Of a DNA stretch of 64,000 nt, positions 16,074 to 25,590 are shown in pieces. The stretch covers positions 1 through 64,000 of the forward strand of contig JACAER010000060.1 of NCBI GenBank assembly GCA_013388745.1. Direction: 5' to 3'. This DNA comes from Chloroflexota bacterium (GTDB taxonomy: Bacteria; Chloroflexota; Anaerolineae; Aggregatilineales; Phototrophicaceae). The notes under the pieces are model-generated. The model was not told where the DNA came from. It made no database searches and worked only from the letters and a program-made list of their open reading frames with translations. The first letter of the stretch is position 1. Each line of letters begins with the position of its first letter. A program made the translations under genes and the position numbers.

Positions 16074-17330
16074 ATGGAATTGTGTGTTTTTGAAGATTCG
16101 ACTTATTCTAATTTTTTCCCGCTGACGTATTTACGCCCGGTGTTTCATCTGCGCTGCGGCCTGTTTACGCTCGGCCAGCGCATCGAGCAGACGTTCAGCG
16201 GCTACAGCGTGCGCTACCTGTGCCGCCCTTACTTGAATCCCACGCTGCGCGAGCAAAAGTTCAATCTGCTTTCGCCGTTTGAGGTCACGCCAGAAACCCC
16301 CGTGCTGTTCGTTAATGGGCTGCTGCTCGATACCTACGCCGTGCGCGATGAACTGCCACACATCGCCAGCGAAAATTGGATGCTCGTTTCCGGCGGACGA
16401 CTGGTGGCCGCGCGTCTCAAAGGCGAATTGGCGCAGGAAGCCGCCTACTACCTGCTGGAACAAAATTCGCGCGCGCTGATGGAACGGCTGGCCGGGCAGG
16501 TGGAAATCGAAGAGTATTCGGCCCTGCTGGCAACGTATCTATGGGACTTCGTGCATCACAACGGCGCAGTCCTCAAAAAAGATTTCGCGCAGCTTAAGCA
16601 AAACGGCAGTCAGGGCGAAGTCGATCCACGCACGGTGCTCTACAACGAAAGCGATGTCTACATCGGCAAGGGCGCGCGCCTCGATGCCTACGTGGTTTTA
16701 GACGCGCGCGACGGCCCGATCTATATCGCCGAAGGGGTCAAAATTCAGTCCTTCACCCATATTCAGGGGCCGGCATATATCGGCGCGAAAACCTATCTCG
16801 TCGGCGGCCAAATTCGCGAAGGCACAACGATCGGCCCCGTCTGCCGCATCGGCGGCGAAGTCGAAGAAGCCATTATCCAGGGCTACAGCAACAAATATCA
16901 CGCTGGCTTTCTCGGCCACAGCTACCTTGGCGAATGGGTCAACATCGGCGCGATCGGCACCAACAGTGATCTGAAAAACACCTACGGCACGATCCGCATC
17001 GAAGTCAACGATATGATGGTCGATACCGGGATGCAAAAGATGGGCATCATCATCGGCGATCACGCTAAAATCGGCATTGGTACGATGGTCATGGCCGGCA
17101 CAGTCATCGGCGTCGGCAGCAATGTCATGGGCGGGGGCGTGCCCAAAGTCGTGCCCAGTTTTATCTGGGGCAGCGAAGATGGCTTTGCCGAATATCGCAT
17201 CGAAAAGTGTATCGAGGTGGCGCGTGCCACGATGGGGCGGCGCAGCCTGTCTCTCAGCGAAGCGCAGGCCAACCTGATGAGCCACGTCTTTTACCTGACC
17301 GCGCGCCAACGCCAGCCTATGCTCAAATAA
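16074..17330 (+). CDS. GlmU-like paralogue: UDP-GlcNAc diphosphorylase / acyltransferase
   Basis: 418 residues. The N-terminal part (LCVFEDSTYSNFFPLTYLRPVFHLRCG) and the C-terminal left-handed beta-helix (from about 190: hexapeptide repeats IGKGARLDA, GVKIQSFTHI, IGPVCRIGGEVEE, IGDHAKIGIGTMVMAGTVIGVGSNVMG) match the GlmU-paralogue family described in Bacteroidetes and others. That family joins a sugar-1-phosphate uridylyltransferase-like half to an acyltransferase half. The nucleotidyltransferase signature is only weakly preserved, as is usual in the family. It likely makes or modifies UDP-GlcNAc or a related nucleotide sugar. Its co-transcription with two YvcK-type genes ties it to UDP-GlcNAc homeostasis. 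Confidence 0.8.
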   Translation: MELCVFEDSTYSNFFPLTYLRPVFHLRCGLFTLGQRIEQTFSGYSVRYLCRPYLNPTLREQKFNLLSPFEVTPETPVLFVNGLLLDTYAVRDELPHIASENWMLVSGGRLVAARLKGELAQEAAYYLLEQNSRALMERLAGQVEIEEYSALLATYLWDFVHHNGAVLKKDFAQLKQNGSQGEVDPRTVLYNESDVYIGKGARLDAYVVLDARDGPIYIAEGVKIQSFTHIQGPAYIGAKTYLVGGQIREGTTIGPVCRIGGEVEEAIIQGYSNKYHAGFLGHSYLGEWVNIGAIGTNSDLKNTYGTIRIEVNDMMVDTGMQKMGIIIGDHAKIGIGTMVMAGTVIGVGSNVMGGGVPKVVPSFIWGSEDGFAEYRIEKCIEVARATMGRRSLSLSEAQANLMSHVFYLTARQRQPMLK

Positions 17331-17390
17331 GTGCTGTCCGTTAACGTCAAACAGACACTTGCGATAGACAATAGGCACAGGAGTGGCGCT

Positions 17391-18038
17391 ATGTTTATCG
17401 ATCGGCAGGATGCGGGACAACATTTAGCCGCCCGACTGCTGCACTCGCCCTCGCTCAAGGATGTGCCAGCCGCCGATCTGCTGCTGCTTTCGATTCCGCG
17501 CGGCGGCGTGGTCGTGGGCGCTGTCGTGGCGCAGCATTTGCGCTGTGCGCATGAAGTTATCATTGTCAAAAAAATTGGCCATCCGCGCCAGGAAGAGTTG
17601 GCATTGGGCGCGCTGGCCGAAGACGGTGCCCTGTTTCTGGACGAGCGCGTCCTCCATTTTTACGGCATAAGCCGCGACGATATGCAGCCTGTAATCGTCA
17701 GGGCGAGCGCCACCGTGCGGCATTATGTACAGCGCTTCCGGCGCGGACAAGCGCTGCATATCGGCCAGCGCAGCGTTATTCTGGTCGATGATGGCATTGC
17801 CACTGGCGAAACAATGAAAGCCGCTGTACAGTGGGTGACTGCGCGTACTGCCGCCGCGCACAAAATTATCATCGCCGTGCCCATTTGTGCCCCTGGCGCA
17901 TTTTCTGAACTCCGACCGCTGGTGGACGAAATGGTCTGCCTGGCCGTGCCCGAAGATTTCAGCGCCGTCGGCCAGTTCTACCGGCTGTTTCCCCAACTGC
18001 ATGATTCGCAAGTGCTGCGTCTGCTGCACCGAGACTAA
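17391..18038 (+). CDS. Phosphoribosyltransferase-family protein (COG1926-like)
   Basis: 215 residues from the ATG at 17391, with AGGAG 8 nt upstream. The PRPP loop reads VILVDDGIATGETMKAAV (about 130-147). An IPRGGVVVGAVVA strand-turn and KKIGHPRQEELALGALAEDG are typical of the predicted phosphoribosyltransferase group that acts on unknown bases. It lies 60 nt after the GlmU-like gene on the same strand and could be co-transcribed. The fold is firm and the substrate unknown. Confidence 0.8.
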   Translation: MFIDRQDAGQHLAARLLHSPSLKDVPAADLLLLSIPRGGVVVGAVVAQHLRCAHEVIIVKKIGHPRQEELALGALAEDGALFLDERVLHFYGISRDDMQPVIVRASATVRHYVQRFRRGQALHIGQRSVILVDDGIATGETMKAAVQWVTARTAAAHKIIIAVPICAPGAFSELRPLVDEMVCLAVPEDFSAVGQFYRLFPQLHDSQVLRLLHRD

Positions 18039-18047
18039 TGGCGCGCC

Positions 18048-18767
18048 TCAGCCTTTCGGCAGAAACTCATCCTTGAGCCGTTCGAATTGTTCCTGCGCTT
18101 CCGTAAAGTCCTCTGGCCGCCCGATGTCGATCCAGTGCCCATGAAACGGATATACCCTGACGGGCTTGCCTTCGCTGATAAGCTGACGCGCCAGCGTTGG
18201 CATGTCCATATAATCGTCTGGCGGAATATACGTCAGCAGACTGGGATCAACCACGTAGATACCCATGCTCACCGAATGCACCGTTTCCGGCTTTTCTGCC
18301 CAGCCCAACAGGTGATGATCGGCGTCCGCTTGCAGCACGCCCAGCGAAATTTTGACCTTCTTTTCGTACATGCCGATCGTGAGCGCCGCCTGTTTCTCGC
18401 GGTGGTAGCGCATCAAATCGCCATAGTTCATCGTCGTCAGCACATCGGCGTTCATGACCAGAAACGCTTCCCCTTGCAGACCCGGCAGCGAACTGATGCC
18501 GCCCGCCGTGCCCATCAGCTTGTCCTGCCCGACATAAGTCAATTGGACATCCGGCAGCTCCTGCTGCATGGTCTGCAAGAACAAGCGCACGCTTTCGCGC
18601 AGCCAACAGGCTGTCACGATGATTTCGGTGAAACCATAATGCGCCAACTGCCGCAAAATGATATCCAGCATCGGTTTTTCGCCCACCGGCAGCAGCGGTT
18701 TGGGCAGCACTTTAGTGAAAGGGCGCAGGCGCGTGCCTTCGCCCGCCGCCAGTACAACAGCTTTCAT
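18048..18767 (-). CDS. Sugar-1-phosphate nucleotidyltransferase
   Basis: 239 residues. The N-terminal signature AAGEGTRLRPFTKVLPKPLLPV contains the catalytic and nucleotide-binding G-x-G-T-R-x(n)-PK pattern. LGVLQ, GTAGGI and VMNADVLT follow, and near the end HGHWIDIGRPEDF supplies the second metal/sugar site. Length and motifs fit a single-domain mannose-1-phosphate guanylyltransferase or glucose-1-phosphate thymidylyl/uridylyltransferase. The base specificity cannot be read from the motifs. It is convergent with the phosphoribosyltransferase gene and divergent from deoB. It probably supplies activated sugars to the surface-polysaccharide genes. Confidence 0.85.
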   Translation of the reverse strand: MKAVVLAAGEGTRLRPFTKVLPKPLLPVGEKPMLDIILRQLAHYGFTEIIVTACWLRESVRLFLQTMQQELPDVQLTYVGQDKLMGTAGGISSLPGLQGEAFLVMNADVLTTMNYGDLMRYHREKQAALTIGMYEKKVKISLGVLQADADHHLLGWAEKPETVHSVSMGIYVVDPSLLTYIPPDDYMDMPTLARQLISEGKPVRVYPFHGHWIDIGRPEDFTEAQEQFERLKDEFLPKG

Positions 18768-18797
18768 GATGACTCCAGAGGATTATGCGAGACCCTG

Positions 18798-18803
18798 TAT
18801 AAT
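18798..18803 (+). promoter_or_regulatory. Minus-10 box of deoB
   Basis: A perfect TATAAT lies 37 nt before the deoB start codon in the divergent intergenic region. No good minus-35 box was found. Confidence 0.4.
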
Positions 18804-18839
18804 ATAGCTTATTTGCGGATGTGAAGCAGAGAAAAAACC

Positions 18840-20018
18840 ATGAAAATCCAGCGTGTGATTGTTATTGTACTCGATGGCGTCGGTATCGGCGCCGCGCCCG
18901 ATGCCGCGCTATATGGCGACGAGGGCAGCAATTCGCTGGTCAACACGGCCAGCGCGGTGGGCGGCCTGCGCCTGCCCAACATGGGCGCGCTGGGTTTGGG
19001 CAATATCATGCCTATCGCCGGTGTCCCGCCCGCCGCCGCTGCCGGCGCCTTCGGCAAAATGCAGCCGCTTTCGGCGGGCAAAGATTCGGTGTCCGGCCAC
19101 TGGGAATTGATGGGCATTCGTTTGCCCAAAGCGTTTCCCACTTATCCCAACGGATTCCCGCCGGAGGTGATCGCGGCATTTTCGGCGCGCATTGGGCGCG
19201 CTGTGCTGGCGAACAAGGCGGCTTCTGGCACGGCCATTATCGAAGAATTCGGCGCGGAGCACATGGCGACAGGCAAGCCGATTGTCTATACATCGGCGGA
19301 CAGCGTGTTCCAGATTGCCGCCCACGAAGACATCATCCCTGTCCCCGAACTGTACAAAATGTGCGCAGTCGCGCGCGAAATCCTGGTCGGCGAGCATGGG
19401 GTAGGGCGGGTGATCGCGCGGCCTTTTATCGGCAGCGGGCCGGGGCACTTCCAGCGCACCGAACGCCGCCACGACTATCCGCTGCTTTCGGTCAAACCCA
19501 CGATGCTCGACACGCTGGTCGCGGCGGGCAAAGATGTGTATGCTGTCGGCAAAATTGACGACTTGTTCGGCGGGCGCGGCATTACCCACACCGCGCACAG
19601 CGCTAACAACGCGCAGGCCACCGCGGATTTTATCGACAAGTTTCTGCCGATCGTCTTCGAAGGTCTGTTATTTGTCAATCTGGTCGAATTCGACATGATT
19701 TACGGCCATCGCAACGACGCGCCTGGTTATGCTGCCGCGCTGCAAGCCTTCGATGCCAGCCTGCCGCAGATTCGGGCGGCCCTGCGCGACGACGACATTG
19801 TGTTGATCGCTGCCGATCACGGCGTAGACCCCACCACGCCCAGCACCGATCACTCGCGTGAGTATGTGCCGCTGTTGGTCTTTGGCGCGCCCGTGCGCGC
19901 GAACGTCAATCTGGGCACACGCGCTACGTTCGCTGATGTGGCCGCTACGATTGCCGAGATTTTTCAGGTGCAAAAGCCTGAAATTGGCGTCAGTTTTTTG
20001 TCCGACATCCTGAAATAA
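18840..20018 (+). CDS. deoB: Phosphopentomutase
   Basis: 392 residues, the normal DeoB length. It interconverts ribose/deoxyribose-1-phosphate and -5-phosphate in nucleoside salvage. Alkaline-phosphatase-superfamily metal motifs are present: VIVLDGVGIGAAPDA at the N-terminus, SVSGHWELMG with the catalytic region, and near the C-terminus IAADHGVDPTTPSTDHSREYVP. The DeoB cap domain motifs (ASGTAIIEEFG, VYTSADSVFQIAAHE, VGRVIARPFIG) are complete. It stands alone, without deoD or deoA beside it. Confidence 0.95.
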   Translation: MKIQRVIVIVLDGVGIGAAPDAALYGDEGSNSLVNTASAVGGLRLPNMGALGLGNIMPIAGVPPAAAAGAFGKMQPLSAGKDSVSGHWELMGIRLPKAFPTYPNGFPPEVIAAFSARIGRAVLANKAASGTAIIEEFGAEHMATGKPIVYTSADSVFQIAAHEDIIPVPELYKMCAVAREILVGEHGVGRVIARPFIGSGPGHFQRTERRHDYPLLSVKPTMLDTLVAAGKDVYAVGKIDDLFGGRGITHTAHSANNAQATADFIDKFLPIVFEGLLFVNLVEFDMIYGHRNDAPGYAAALQAFDASLPQIRAALRDDDIVLIAADHGVDPTTPSTDHSREYVPLLVFGAPVRANVNLGTRATFADVAATIAEIFQVQKPEIGVSFLSDILK

Positions 20019-20049
20019 AACAGGGCAGGGGGATGATCTCCCTGCCCTG
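20013..20049 (-). terminator. Rho-independent terminator of the phosphohexomutase gene
   Basis: CAGGGCAGG (20021-20029) pairs with CCTGCCCTG (20041-20049). On the minus strand the stem is followed by TTTTATTT (20020-20013). It overlaps the end of deoB and may stop transcripts from both sides. The core resembles the hairpin at 7708-7739. Confidence 0.7.
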
Positions 20050-20088
20050 CCCGCGAATTTCCGGCGCAAAACGAAGGCAAAGTCGTCC

Positions 20089-21441
20089 CTATGCGCGAAT
20101 GATGCTTAATACCTCGTCGCGTTTGGCCGCCATCACGGCTTGAGTCGTCGCTTCCAGATTCAGGCGTACCAGCGGTTCGGTGTTCGAGCCGCGCACGTTA
20201 AAATGCCAGCCGTCGAACTCCATTGACAGGCCGTCCACCTTGAGAATTTCTTTGGCTTGCGCGCGATATTTGTCTTCCAGCGTCCGCATCACTACTTTAA
20301 CATCAACCCCTTTGGTGTTGATTTCGCCGGAGATGTAGTAGACTGCCGAAAGCTCGTCGATCATCTGCGCCAGCGTTTTGGGCGTCTGCGCCAGCAGATC
20401 GAGGATGAACATCAGCGGCGCCACACCCGAATCGCAGAAGAAAAAGTCGCGGAAGTAGTAATGCCCCGTGACCTCGCCGCCGAAGACTGCGTTTTCGTCC
20501 ATCATACGCTTCTTGATAAAAGCGTGGCCAACCTTGTTGTACAGCGGTTTGCCGCCCGCCGCTTTTACGCGGTCAGGCACAGCGTGCGACGCCCGAATGT
20601 CGTAGACAATCGCCGCGCCAGGGTGCCGCTGTAAGAAGTATTCCGCCAGAATCGCTGTCAAAAAGTCGCCAGAGACGAAGCGTCCGTTGTCGTCAATACA
20701 GAAAAAGCGATCGCCGTCGGGGTCGAACAGAAATCCAAGCTGGCCTTCTTTCCGGCTGATGCGCTCCATCACTTCACGCCGGTTCTCCTCTTGCAGTGGG
20801 TCACCGCCGTGATTGGGGAAATTGCCGTCCGGCTCAAAATACATCGGAATCAGCTTCACCTGCGGGATATGCTTGAACAACTCTGTCAGCGACGGGCCGA
20901 CCATACCATTGGCTGTGTCTGCCAGAATCGTCAGCGCCTTAAATTTGCTGACGTCGGCAAGGCTTAGAATTTTCTGGATGAAGCCGTCCATCACATCCCA
21001 ATCTTCCACCGTGCCCGGCTGCGCGGCGGGCGGCGGAAAATCGTCGTTTTCGATCATGCGGCGGATGTCCTGAATGCCTTCATCGCCGGAAAGCAGATAG
21101 GGTATCTGCTTGACCATCTTGAAGCCGTTGTATTCTTTGGGGTTGTGGCTGGCGGTGACCATGATGCCCGGCAGCCCTTTGGTGGCGCAGGCGTAGTAAT
21201 ACATGTCAGTGGATACCATGCCCAGATTGATAACGTTCGCGCCCACACCGGTCAGTCCTTTGACCAGCGCCGGATACAGCACCGGGCTGGAGATGCGCGC
21301 ATCGCGCCCGACGACTACAGTTTTTGCGCCGAGAATCTTGACAAACGCCTTGCCGACCGCTTCCGCTGTCGCCTCGAATAAATTTTGTCCATAAATGCCG
21401 CGAATATCGTAAGCCTTAAAGATCGAAGGATCTACTTGCAT
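20089..21441 (-). CDS. manB: Phosphomannomutase/phosphoglucomutase
   Basis: 450 residues from the ATG at 21441, with AGGAG 9 nt upstream. Longer in-frame starts lack support. Alpha-D-phosphohexomutase motifs in order: KAYDIRGIYG, the phosphoserine loop TASHNPKEYNG, the metal loop FDPDGDR, the sugar-binding GGEVTGHYYF and the phosphate-binding RGSNTEPLVRLN. It converts mannose-6-P or glucose-6-P to the 1-phosphate, the precursor for nucleotide sugars made by enzymes such as that at 18048-18767. The PMM/PGM split is not decidable by eye. Confidence 0.93.
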   Translation of the reverse strand: MQVDPSIFKAYDIRGIYGQNLFEATAEAVGKAFVKILGAKTVVVGRDARISSPVLYPALVKGLTGVGANVINLGMVSTDMYYYACATKGLPGIMVTASHNPKEYNGFKMVKQIPYLLSGDEGIQDIRRMIENDDFPPPAAQPGTVEDWDVMDGFIQKILSLADVSKFKALTILADTANGMVGPSLTELFKHIPQVKLIPMYFEPDGNFPNHGGDPLQEENRREVMERISRKEGQLGFLFDPDGDRFFCIDDNGRFVSGDFLTAILAEYFLQRHPGAAIVYDIRASHAVPDRVKAAGGKPLYNKVGHAFIKKRMMDENAVFGGEVTGHYYFRDFFFCDSGVAPLMFILDLLAQTPKTLAQMIDELSAVYYISGEINTKGVDVKVVMRTLEDKYRAQAKEILKVDGLSMEFDGWHFNVRGSNTEPLVRLNLEATTQAVMAAKRDEVLSIIRA

Positions 21442-21490
21442 CGACGCACACTCCTGTAAAGCGTAGAGTTCATTCTGAGAATCGCCGGAA

Positions 21491-22444
21491 TTATACCGTT
21501 GATGTGCTGGCTTGTTCAATCACCGCCAGCACCGGGCGATGATCCGTGATCTCCGCCACTTCCGGCGCGGTATGGATGCGACAGACGATGTTGACTGGCA
21601 GCAGTCCGGATGGATCGGCGATCAGGATATGATCGATAGGGATTTTGTGGACGATGTGCGTATAATCCGGGCTGACCGGGATGAGCCGCCTGAAGACCGT
21701 TTCCAGCGCGCGCATTTCTGCCGTGTCCGGCGCAGCGTTGAAATCGCCTGCTAGAATGATCGGGCAGGGCGCTCGGTTTTGCGCGCGTTCGGCAGCGCGC
21801 AGTTCTTCGACCAGCAGAAGAATCTGCTGTGTCTCGAACAGGCGTTCCTCCGATGCGCGCTGCGAAATGGGGTGTTCGGGGTTGTGGCGTTCCTCGCCGC
21901 TGCGCGTTGACCAGTGCGTATTCATAAAATACACTGTGCCAAAGTCCGACGCCGCCGGGAAGAGGATGGCGTTGCGCGGCTGCGTATCACGGCTGCCGCT
22001 GCTGTACAGCCGTGCGTGGCTGATCGACGCGCTGATGGCTTCTGCGCCTTTGCTGCCGGGATACCCGTCGCCGGGCAGCGGCCATGGCCAGGCGGCGCGC
22101 GCCAGGTTCGTAATGATGCCGTTGCCGTTTTCGACGCGCGTATAACCCTGGTACAGTGGACGCTGCCAGATACGCTGGTGCGCGTGGTTCTGGCTGTCCA
22201 CCTCTGGCGCGAAGAAAAAGCGATAATCCGCGCCCAGCAGCGCAGCCAGCGCGGCGCCATCGCTCCAGCGCTGCTCGCCGCGCCAGACGCTAGTGGTTTC
22301 TTGAAGTGCGATAATCGTCGGCTGTGCCGGATCGATCGGCAGAATGCCGCGCACATCGCGCGCGACCTGCGTCGTGTCCAGAGGTTGATTGTTCAGGTGT
22401 CGGTGGCCGCCGATGTTGGCGCTCACGATCTGCAAACGGGTCAA
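21491..22444 (-). CDS. Endonuclease/exonuclease/phosphatase-fold hydrolase
   Basis: 317 residues. The start is TTG at 22444, 8 nt after AAGGAG. EEP (DNase I-like) motifs: IVSANIGGH at the N-terminus, IIALQETTS with the metal-binding Glu, NTHWSTRS, LAGDFNAAPD (catalytic Asp/Asn) and TDHRPVLAVI (catalytic Asp-His) at the end. There is no signal peptide. The family includes nucleases, phosphatases and phospholipases, and nothing here fixes the substrate. It lies 49 nt upstream of the phosphohexomutase gene on the same strand. Confidence 0.85.
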   Translation of the reverse strand: MTRLQIVSANIGGHRHLNNQPLDTTQVARDVRGILPIDPAQPTIIALQETTSVWRGEQRWSDGAALAALLGADYRFFFAPEVDSQNHAHQRIWQRPLYQGYTRVENGNGIITNLARAAWPWPLPGDGYPGSKGAEAISASISHARLYSSGSRDTQPRNAILFPAASDFGTVYFMNTHWSTRSGEERHNPEHPISQRASEERLFETQQILLLVEELRAAERAQNRAPCPIILAGDFNAAPDTAEMRALETVFRRLIPVSPDYTHIVHKIPIDHILIADPSGLLPVNIVCRIHTAPEVAEITDHRPVLAVIEQASTSTV

Positions 22445-22516
22445 AAGCCAGACTCCTTGAGCAGTGCTGTGCCCGTTTATGGTAACGCAAAGGCGTGCCG
22501 CTGCCCACTTTGCCCC

Positions 22517-22545
22517 TTGACACGCCTCTACCCCCTGAGTAAGAT
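22517..22545 (+). promoter_or_regulatory. tRNA-Asp promoter
   Basis: TTGACA (22517-22522), a 17-nt spacer and TAAGAT (22540-22545) predict a start near 22552, 12 nt before the mature tRNA. Confidence 0.7.
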
Positions 22546-22563
22546 ACCTTCAGCCTCAAATAA

Positions 22564-22637
22564 GGGGGTGTGGTGTAGCGGCCAAACATATTGCCCTGTC
22601 AAGGCAAAGACCGCGGGTTCGAATCCCGTCATCCCCG
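22564..22637 (+). tRNA. tRNA-Asp (anticodon GTC)
   Basis: A complete cloverleaf can be drawn. The acceptor arms are GGGGGTG (22564-22570) and CATCCCC (22630-22636) with discriminator G at 22637. The anticodon stem is TTGCC/GGCAA around CTGTCAA, with anticodon GTC at 22598-22600. The T-arm carries GGTTCGAATCC. The 3' CCA is not encoded. Confidence 0.97.
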
Positions 22638-22643
22638 CAGATA

Positions 22644-22680
22644 AACAGACCAGCAAAATAGTGTTGGTCTGTTTTTGTTT
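22644..22680 (+). terminator. Terminator of the tRNA-Asp transcript
   Basis: ACAGACCA (22645-22652) pairs with TGGTCTGT (22665-22672), followed by TTTTTGTTTT. Confidence 0.85.
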
Positions 22681-22750
22681 TCATGCTCCCTGCCGCGCTC
22701 TAACGCTGCTGCCCGCTGCCTCGACCAATCTGACATGTCGTAATCTCACG

Positions 22751-22756
22751 TATAAT
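22751..22756 (+). promoter_or_regulatory. Minus-10 box of the GH63 gene
   Basis: A perfect TATAAT lies 27-39 nt before the possible start codons at 22783 and 22795. CTGACA at 22730-22735 could be a minus-35 box but at only 15 nt. Confidence 0.35.
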
Positions 22757-22782
22757 CACGCTAAGACTTATTTGCTGTCAGA

Positions 22783-25461
22783 ATGGTAGTTTATATGCCC
22801 GCACCACAAACGGTTGAACATCAGCGTCTGGCCGATTCCGAAGCGCGCTATGCCGATTGGAAGCAGTGGGGGCCGTACCTAAGCGAGCGTGCCTGGGGTA
22901 CTGTGCGCGAAGATTACAGCGCCTCTGGTGATGCCTGGATGTATTTCCCCCACGACCATGCCCGCAGCCGTGCCTACCGCTGGAACGAAGATGGTCTCGG
23001 CGGTTTTTGCAATCGCTTTCAGAATATCTGTCTGGCCGTCGCCCTCTGGAATGAACAGGATCCTATCCTCAAAGAGCGCTTGTTTGGCCTCAGCGGCCCG
23101 GAAGGCAATCATGGCGAGGATGTCAAAGAATACTATTTTTACCTCGACGGCACGCCCACCCATTCCTACATGAAAATGCTCTACAAGTACCCGCAGACAG
23201 CGTTTCCCTATGCTCAGTTGGTCGAAGAAAACCGTCGCCGGCGCAAGGATGAGCCGGAATACGAACTGCTCGACGCGCTGCGCCAGACGTTTGCCGAGAA
23301 CCGGTATTTTGATGTGTTAATCGAATACGCTAAAGTCGATCCCGAAAACATTCTCTGCCGGATTGCCGTGACAAATCGCTTCGCCGAAGCAGCGCCCATT
23401 CACGTCCTGCCGCATCTGTGGTTTCGCAATACCTGGTCATGGGGGCACAACCCGCAGCGCCCACTGCTGCGCGCCGTCGGCGCTAACGCGGTGCGCGCTG
23501 AACACAAACACCTGGGCGAACGCTACTGGTATACCCTGGCCTATGGACAGACGCCAACCCTGCTGTTCACCGAGAATGACAGCAACAATGCGCGTTTGTT
23601 CAACGCCCCGAATGCCACGCCTCATGTCAAGGATGCCTTTCACGAAGCCATTGTTCACGGACGCCCAGACGCCGTGAATCCCGCTGCGGTCGGCACCAAA
23701 TGCGCCGCGCATTATCACACGCTCGTGCAGCCGGGCCAGACTTTTACCGTGCATATTATGTTTAGCAACCGTGCGCTGGAAACACCGTTTAAGGATTTTG
23801 ACGGCGTGTTTGAGCGCCGTATTCGCGATGCTAACCAGTTCTACGCCGCCATCCAGCGTCAGGGCTTGACCGATGACGAAAAATTGGTGCAGCGCCAGGC
23901 CTTCGCTGGCCTGCTTTGGAACAAGCAGTTCTATCATTATGGCGTGCAGTTGTGGCTGGACGGCGACAAAGAGGGCCAACCGCCGCCGGAAGCCCGCCGC
24001 GCTGGCCGCAACAGCGATTGGACGCATGTCTATACACTTGATGTCTTATCGATGCCTGATAAATGGGAGTATCCGTGGTTCGCCGCGTGGGATCTGGCTT
24101 TTCATACCGTGCCGCTGGCGCTGATTGATCCCGAATGGGCCAAACGCCAGCTCGTACTTTTGCTGCGTGAGTGGTACATGCACCCCAACGGCCAACTGCC
24201 GGCCTATGAATGGGCGTTCGGCGATGTCAATCCGCCCGTTCATGCCTGGGCCGCCTGGCGCGTCTACAAAATTGCGCGCAACCTGACCGGCAAAGCTGAT
24301 ACCGATTTCCTGGAGCGCGTGTTTCATAAACTGCTGCTGAACTTTACCTGGTGGATCAACCGCAAAGATCGCAGCGGCAAAAATGTCTTCCAAGGCGGCT
24401 TTTTGGGTTTAGACAATATCGGCGTTTTTGACCGCAGCGCGCCGCTGCCCACCGGCGGTTATATCGAACAGGCCGACGGCACAGCCTGGATGGGCATGTT
24501 CTGTTTGAATATGCTCGCTATTGCCCTTGAACTGGCGCGCGCAAAACCCGCCTATGAAGACGTGGCGACCAAATTTTTTGAGCATTTTATTTATATCGCC
24601 AACGCTATTTACAATATGGGCGGTGATGCCGTCAGCCTGTGGAATCAAGAAGACGGCTTTTTTTACGATGTGCTGCAATTCGGCGATGGTCGTTATGCCC
24701 CGCTCAAAACGCGCTCGTTTGTCGGCCTGACTCCGCTGTTCGCGGTGGAAACACTCGAACCCGATTTGCTGGAAAAACTGCCACAGTTTCGCCGCCGCAT
24801 GGAGTGGTTCCTGAAGTATCGCCCGCAGTTGGTCTCGCACATCGCCTCGATTATCGAACCCGGCGCCGGCGGGCGCTATTTGTTGTCGCTCGTCAACCGC
24901 CGCGAACTGAACTTTATGCTCAAGTATATGCTCGACCCAGCGGAGTTCCTCTCAGACTACGGCTTGCGCTCGCTGTCAAAATATCACGAACAGAATCCCT
25001 ACACCTGGCACGCTGATGGCCGCGAGTATCGTTTGGATTATGAGCCGGGCGAGTCGCGCAGCGGCTTGTTCGGCGGCAATTCGAATTGGCGCGGGCCGAT
25101 CTGGTTTCCGGTCAATTACCTGATGATCGAAGCGCTGCAAAAGTACCATCACTACTACGGCGAGCAGTTCACTGTAGAATATCCGGTAGCTTCAGGGCAG
25201 CGGATTACGCTGCGTCAGGCTGCGACAGAGCTTTCGCGGCGGCTGATGCGCATTTTCCTGCGCGATGAACGCGGACAGCGCGCCGTTTTTGGCGGGGAAA
25301 GTTACTTCCAGAACGACCCACACTGGCGTGACCATATTCCGTTTTATGAGTATTTTCACGGCGACAGTGGGGTTGGACTCGGCGCCAGCCATCAGGCCGG
25401 CTGGACAGCGCTGATCGCGAAGCTCATTCAGCAGTCGGGTGGCGGCCATGATCTGCTGTGA
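22783..25461 (+). CDS. GH63-family glucosidase (mannosyl-oligosaccharide glucosidase-like)
   Basis: 892 residues (888 if translation starts at the ATG at 22795). Neither start has a Shine-Dalgarno sequence. No signal peptide is visible, so it is cytoplasmic. The N-terminal beta-sandwich region contains the strongly conserved [63 protein letters not shown]. The (alpha/alpha)6 barrel follows with [32 protein letters not shown] (catalytic Asp region), [17 protein letters not shown] and [14 protein letters not shown] (catalytic Glu/Asp region). Bacterial members hydrolyse alpha-glucosides such as glucosylglycerate or mannosylglycerate. The substrate here is not known. It stands alone between the tRNA and the glycosyltransferase operon. 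Confidence 0.88.
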   Translation: MVVYMPAPQTVEHQRLADSEARYADWKQWGPYLSERAWGTVREDYSASGDAWMYFPHDHARSRAYRWNEDGLGGFCNRFQNICLAVALWNEQDPILKERLFGLSGPEGNHGEDVKEYYFYLDGTPTHSYMKMLYKYPQTAFPYAQLVEENRRRRKDEPEYELLDALRQTFAENRYFDVLIEYAKVDPENILCRIAVTNRFAEAAPIHVLPHLWFRNTWSWGHNPQRPLLRAVGANAVRAEHKHLGERYWYTLAYGQTPTLLFTENDSNNARLFNAPNATPHVKDAFHEAIVHGRPDAVNPAAVGTKCAAHYHTLVQPGQTFTVHIMFSNRALETPFKDFDGVFERRIRDANQFYAAIQRQGLTDDEKLVQRQAFAGLLWNKQFYHYGVQLWLDGDKEGQPPPEARRAGRNSDWTHVYTLDVLSMPDKWEYPWFAAWDLAFHTVPLALIDPEWAKRQLVLLLREWYMHPNGQLPAYEWAFGDVNPPVHAWAAWRVYKIARNLTGKADTDFLERVFHKLLLNFTWWINRKDRSGKNVFQGGFLGLDNIGVFDRSAPLPTGGYIEQADGTAWMGMFCLNMLAIALELARAKPAYEDVATKFFEHFIYIANAIYNMGGDAVSLWNQEDGFFYDVLQFGDGRYAPLKTRSFVGLTPLFAVETLEPDLLEKLPQFRRRMEWFLKYRPQLVSHIASIIEPGAGGRYLLSLVNRRELNFMLKYMLDPAEFLSDYGLRSLSKYHEQNPYTWHADGREYRLDYEPGESRSGLFGGNSNWRGPIWFPVNYLMIEALQKYHHYYGEQFTVEYPVASGQRITLRQAATELSRRLMRIFLRDERGQRAVFGGESYFQNDPHWRDHIPFYEYFHGDSGVGLGASHQAGWTALIAKLIQQSGGGHDLL

Positions 25462-25590
25462 AAATAGCGGTTAGCGATTGGCGATTAGCACAATGCAAAA
25501 GCCAGTAGCGGTTGAATGGTCAGTGATGGCGTGGAACAAGGAGCGGAGTCATGACTCGCCCCCATGCCCCCGGCAGCCAACCTGTGTTTC

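Noticed and set aside
25462-25590. Gap after the GH63 gene with repeated GCGATTAGC-like words and a GAGTCATGACTC palindrome
   Set aside because: Too short and imperfect for a repeat family. No gene, RNA or clear terminator could be supported.
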